64,000 nt of DNA from NCBI GenBank assembly GCA_049578545.1, contig JBAUMF010000088.1:1-64000 (forward strand), in the 5' to 3' direction. Below are positions 61,184-64,000 of this stretch, piece by piece. A model generated the notes under the pieces. It saw only the letters and a list, made by a program, of their open reading frames with translations, was not told the origin of the DNA and made no database searches. Source of the stretch: DASQBT01 sp049578545. Its GTDB lineage: Bacteria > Pseudomonadota > Gammaproteobacteria > Burkholderiales > Thiobacillaceae. Within the stretch, counting starts at the first letter, position 1; each line of letters starts with the position of its first letter. The position numbers were made by a program, and so were the translations under genes.

Positions 61184-61759
61184 ATGTCTGAACAATTACT
61201 TGAGGCGGTTCGTACTGGCGATGTGGCCCGGGCCAAGGAACTGATTGCAGCGGGTGCGGATGCCAAGGCGCGCGACAGTTATGGTGCGACCGCATTGATG
61301 AATGCGGCCTATGCCGGCAATCTTGAGATGGTCAAGACCCTGATCGCAGCCGGCGGGGATGTGAACGCAACCGATGAACTGGGCTGGAATGCAGTTCACA
61401 AGGCGGTCTATAACAGTGATCTCGACAAAGGATTTCCCGAAGTCGTAGGTGTTCTGGCCAAAGCGGGTTGTGACGTGAACGCCAGGATTGGCTACGGGAT
61501 CCGTCCGCTAATGCTCGCGGCAGGTTATGGTGAAGCGGCGGTGTGCCAGGTCCTGCTGGACAACGGCGCTGACGTTCTGGCGCGCAATGATGGCGGGCTG
61601 ACCGCGCTAATGATGGTGAAAGACAAGTTCTACGTGGAAGTGATCAACCTGCTGCATGTCGCCGAACGTGACGCAGGGGTGGGTGAAGGCAGTTGCTCGA
61701 CCAAGAATGCACCAGGTTCCAATGTAGTGACTTTCCTCAAACCCCTGGCAAGACCCTGA
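61184..61759 (+). CDS. Ankyrin-repeat protein
   Basis: 191 aa with four to five ankyrin repeats (for example DSYGATALMNAAYAGNLEMV and DELGWNAVHKAVYNSDL), no signal peptide. It should mediate protein-protein contacts; no partner is evident. AAGGAGA lies before the ATG, and a TATAAT box (61131-61136) in a near-palindrome GACTATAATAGTC stands about 50 bp upstream. Confidence 0.9.
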   Translation: MSEQLLEAVRTGDVARAKELIAAGADAKARDSYGATALMNAAYAGNLEMVKTLIAAGGDVNATDELGWNAVHKAVYNSDLDKGFPEVVGVLAKAGCDVNARIGYGIRPLMLAAGYGEAAVCQVLLDNGADVLARNDGGLTALMMVKDKFYVEVINLLHVAERDAGVGEGSCSTKNAPGSNVVTFLKPLARP

Positions 61760-61783
61760 CCATTAATCGCGTGCGCATATCGA

Positions 61784-61810
61784 ACAAAGCCCGCTCCATG
61801 CGGGCTTTGT
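61784..61810 (+). terminator. Hairpin terminator after the ankyrin gene
   Basis: A perfect 11-bp stem (ACAAAGCCCGC 61784-61794, GCGGGCTTTGT 61800-61810) with a 5-nt loop. The trailing T run is short, and it lies between two co-directional genes. Confidence 0.8.
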
Positions 61811-61857
61811 CGTTTCTGGCGCTATGATGTGAAAGTGACGGACCTGCACTGCAAGTA

Positions 61858-63666
61858 ATGACGACTTCTCCTTTCGACATTCCTGTCTCGGAACAAATCT
61901 GGCAAGAGAAATATCGCGCGCTTGATGCTGCCGGCGCGCCGGAATCCAGCATCCAGCAAAGCTGGCGCCGTGTCGCTCATGCGCTTGCCGGGGTGGAGCC
62001 GCATCATCGGGGCGATTGGGAATCGGGCTTCTATGCGCTGCTGGACGGGTTCAAATTCCTGCCCGGCGGCCGCATTCTGGCAGGTGCCGGAACCGGGCGC
62101 ATGGTCACCCTGTTCAACTGCTTTGTCATGGGAACCATCGAGGATTCGCTCGATGGCATATTCAGTTCCCTGAAGGAGGGCGCACTGACCATGCAGCAGG
62201 GCGGTGGCGTTGGTTACGATTTTTCCACATTGCGACCCTCCGGCACCGTCGCGAGAACTGTGGGCAGCACGGCTTCGGGGCCGGTATCCTTCATGCACAT
62301 CTGGGACGCCATGTGTGCCACGCTCATTTCCGCAGGCAACCGGCGCGGCGCAATGATGGCCACGCTGCGCTGCGATCATCCCGATATCGAGATATTCGTC
62401 GATGCAAAGCGAGACCCGGCCAGGCTGCGCAATTTCAATGTATCCGTGCTGGTGAGCGATGCCTTCATGCAGGCAGTGGAAGCGGATGAGGACTGGCCGC
62501 TGGTCTTTCCCGTGCGGTCGGTCGGTGGCGATGGGGTCATGGTCGAGAGGCACTGGAGCGGAGCCCGACAGCCTGAACCCTGCCGGGTGATCAGGACAGT
62601 GAAGGCCCGCCAGCTTTGGGCACGTATCACCCAGGCTGCCTATGATTCGGCAGAGCCGGGTGTGCTGTTTGTCGACCGCATCAACCAGTTCAACAATCTT
62701 CACTGGTGCGAGCAAATCAGCGCGACCAACCCTTGTGGCGAAATCCCGCTGCCGGCTTATGGCGCCTGCGATCTGGGGTCGCTCAACCTGACTCGGTTGG
62801 TGACTCATCCATTTTCACCATCTGCGCATTTTGATCTTGCCGCTTTGGGTGAGGCGGCCTTCCAGGCGGTGCGTCTGCTGGACAACGTCATCAACGCATC
62901 GCGCTATCCCCTGCAGGTTCAGGAAGGTGAGGCCAATTCAAAGCGGCGCATCGGGCTGGGTATTACGGGCCTGGCGGATACTCTGATCATGCTCGATTTG
63001 CAGTACGGCAGTGACGAGGCGCGGCAACTGGCTGGCCAGATCATGCAAACCATCCGCGACAGGGCCTATTCCGCATCCATCGAACTCGCCAAGGAAAAGG
63101 GGCCCTTTCCATTGTTCGAAAGGGATCCATACCTCGCTTCGCCATTTATTCGCAACTTGCCGGATTCGCTGCGCGATGGCATCGCGCGCCATGGCATACG
63201 CAACAGTCATTTGCTCGCCATTGCACCCACCGGCACTATCAGCCTGCTGGCCAATAATGTGTCGAGTGGTATCGAGCCTCTGCCATCGGTGAATTACGAA
63301 CGCCGCATCCGGGAGCGTGATGGCTCGCTCGGAACCCATGTGCTGGAAGCACAGTCGGTGCGTCTGTGGAAACGGGAACACGAAGGGTTGCCCCCGGCTA
63401 CCGTGACCGTGGACGAACTGAAACCTTCCGATCATCTGGCCTTGCAGGCGGTGATCCAACCCTATGTGGACAACGCCATTTCCAAAACCATCAATGGCCC
63501 GGTCAGCATGAGTTTTGCCGATTTTCAGGATGTATATGCCCAAGCATGGCGTTTGGGTCTCAAAGGCGTGACAGTGTTTCGGCCCAATCCGGTGACCGGT
63601 TCGGTCATCAGCATGAGTTCCTCCCCGGGCGCCCCCTGCTGCGAGGTAGGCCGCGAACCCGAATAA
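61858..63666 (+). CDS. nrdJ: Adenosylcobalamin-dependent ribonucleotide reductase (class II)
   Basis: 602 aa. It reduces ribonucleotides with B12 instead of an iron tyrosyl radical, so it works with or without oxygen. The active site NPCGE carries the thiyl Cys (C293) and Glu (E295), and C88 (TLFNCFV) and C304 (YGACDLGS) form the redox pair. The C-terminus ends in a Cys pair (SPGAPCCEV). It matches the short betaproteobacterial form. No class I subunits are in the window. Confidence 0.93.
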   Translation: MTTSPFDIPVSEQIWQEKYRALDAAGAPESSIQQSWRRVAHALAGVEPHHRGDWESGFYALLDGFKFLPGGRILAGAGTGRMVTLFNCFVMGTIEDSLDGIFSSLKEGALTMQQGGGVGYDFSTLRPSGTVARTVGSTASGPVSFMHIWDAMCATLISAGNRRGAMMATLRCDHPDIEIFVDAKRDPARLRNFNVSVLVSDAFMQAVEADEDWPLVFPVRSVGGDGVMVERHWSGARQPEPCRVIRTVKARQLWARITQAAYDSAEPGVLFVDRINQFNNLHWCEQISATNPCGEIPLPAYGACDLGSLNLTRLVTHPFSPSAHFDLAALGEAAFQAVRLLDNVINASRYPLQVQEGEANSKRRIGLGITGLADTLIMLDLQYGSDEARQLAGQIMQTIRDRAYSASIELAKEKGPFPLFERDPYLASPFIRNLPDSLRDGIARHGIRNSHLLAIAPTGTISLLANNVSSGIEPLPSVNYERRIRERDGSLGTHVLEAQSVRLWKREHEGLPPATVTVDELKPSDHLALQAVIQPYVDNAISKTINGPVSMSFADFQDVYAQAWRLGLKGVTVFRPNPVTGSVISMSSSPGAPCCEVGREPE

Positions 63667-63748
63667 CCCTTCCAAATACCATGAATTGATTCGCCAGGCC
63701 AGGCCTATAATTTGCGCCATTAGCCAAGTCAGGATGGAGTGAAACCAC

Positions 63749-63985
63749 ATGGATGACCCAGTTATTGCCCAGAAATCGCCTTACGAAATTGAGCTGGAAC
63801 CGGGCAGCTATTGGTGGTGCGCATGCGGTCGCTCAAAAAGCCAGCCGTTCTGTGATGGATCGCACCAAGGTACTGGGATTGAGCCAAAGGAGTTTGCTAT
63901 TGCTGAAACGCAGACGGTCTTTTTGTGCGGCTGCAAATGGACGGCTGATTCCCCATTCTGCGATGGATCGCACGATAATCTCTGA
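63749..63985 (+). CDS. Double CDGSH iron-sulfur protein
   Basis: 78 aa with two CDGSH motifs: CACGRSKSQPFCDGSH (24-39) and CGCKWTADSPFCDGSH (60-75). Each binds a [2Fe-2S] cluster with three Cys and one His. Such tandem proteins are small soluble redox carriers. The gene is complete, with GGAG upstream of the ATG. Confidence 0.93.
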   Translation: MDDPVIAQKSPYEIELEPGSYWWCACGRSKSQPFCDGSHQGTGIEPKEFAIAETQTVFLCGCKWTADSPFCDGSHDNL

Positions 63986-64000
63986 CTATCCGTCCCATAG

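Noticed and set aside
1..64000. CRISPR arrays, tRNA genes and complete insertion sequences
   Set aside because: No regularly spaced direct repeats, no cloverleaf with a T-loop consensus and no transposase were found on reading both strands by eye; a tRNA or repeat scan could still find weak cases.

Overview
The window reads as a chromosome segment of a betaproteobacterium. The best guess is a Nitrosomonadales-like lineage (Gallionellaceae, Sulfuricellaceae or relatives); this is inferred from gene order, protein character and a PEP-CTERM peptide, not from a database match. It is gene-dense, with long co-directional runs and many stop-start overlaps.

Layout. 1-126: 3' end of a 5S rRNA and the terminator of an rRNA operon. 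127-1465: a 51-residue PEP-CTERM peptide with a sigma-54-like promoter, then a poorly explained stretch. 1466-3852 (+): birA, coaX and a SPOR protein. 3858-11155 (-): a housekeeping run in the order gmk, rpoZ, spoT, ridA, recG, ubiC, ubiA. 11173-19516: an integrated element of about 8.3 kb sitting in the 3' end of yicC, which it separates from gmk. The element carries a P4-type integrase, an AlpA-like regulator, an AEP primase/SF3 helicase, a HEAGH metallopeptidase, a DUF4124 membrane protein, small ORFs, a 24-bp inverted repeat and recurring short motifs. 19487-26928: yicC, then a Ser/Thr kinase and PP2C phosphatase pair, a cNMP-binding/DUF1003 membrane protein, rph, rdgB, a DUF2784 protein and hemW. 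27018-31627: a single-chain pyruvate:ferredoxin oxidoreductase and a dihydroorotate-dehydrogenase-like protein. 31958-37661 (+): mixed metabolic and envelope genes (DUF2238, dienelactone hydrolase, GTP cyclohydrolase I, TlpA-like, AhpD/CMD-like, ICMT-like, CapA-like). 37727-44862 (-): tatD, mutY, a DUF1631 gene preceded by a convincing c-di-GMP-I (GEMM) riboswitch, and glnE. 45033-47003 (+): acs. 47032-48711 (-): two YceI proteins and a cytochrome b561. 49012-52199: a small protein, an FMN reductase, a decayed WrbA-like gene, pirin and a frameshifted LysR regulator. 52322-59317 (+): Hsp15, YhdP, a nitrilase-family amidase and TldD. 59388-60415: a GIY-YIG mini-protein and dispersed inverted repeats. 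60416-63985: YidB, an ankyrin protein, a B12-dependent ribonucleotide reductase and a double-CDGSH protein.

How the genes fit together. The rpoZ-spoT-gmk block links guanine nucleotide supply to the stringent response. ubiC and ubiA supply the head group and prenylation step of ubiquinone. PFOR, class II RNR and cytochrome b561 suit a microaerophilic or facultative life. The most interesting parts are the integrated element, the c-di-GMP riboswitch in front of a gene of unknown function, and the minimal PEP-CTERM peptide.
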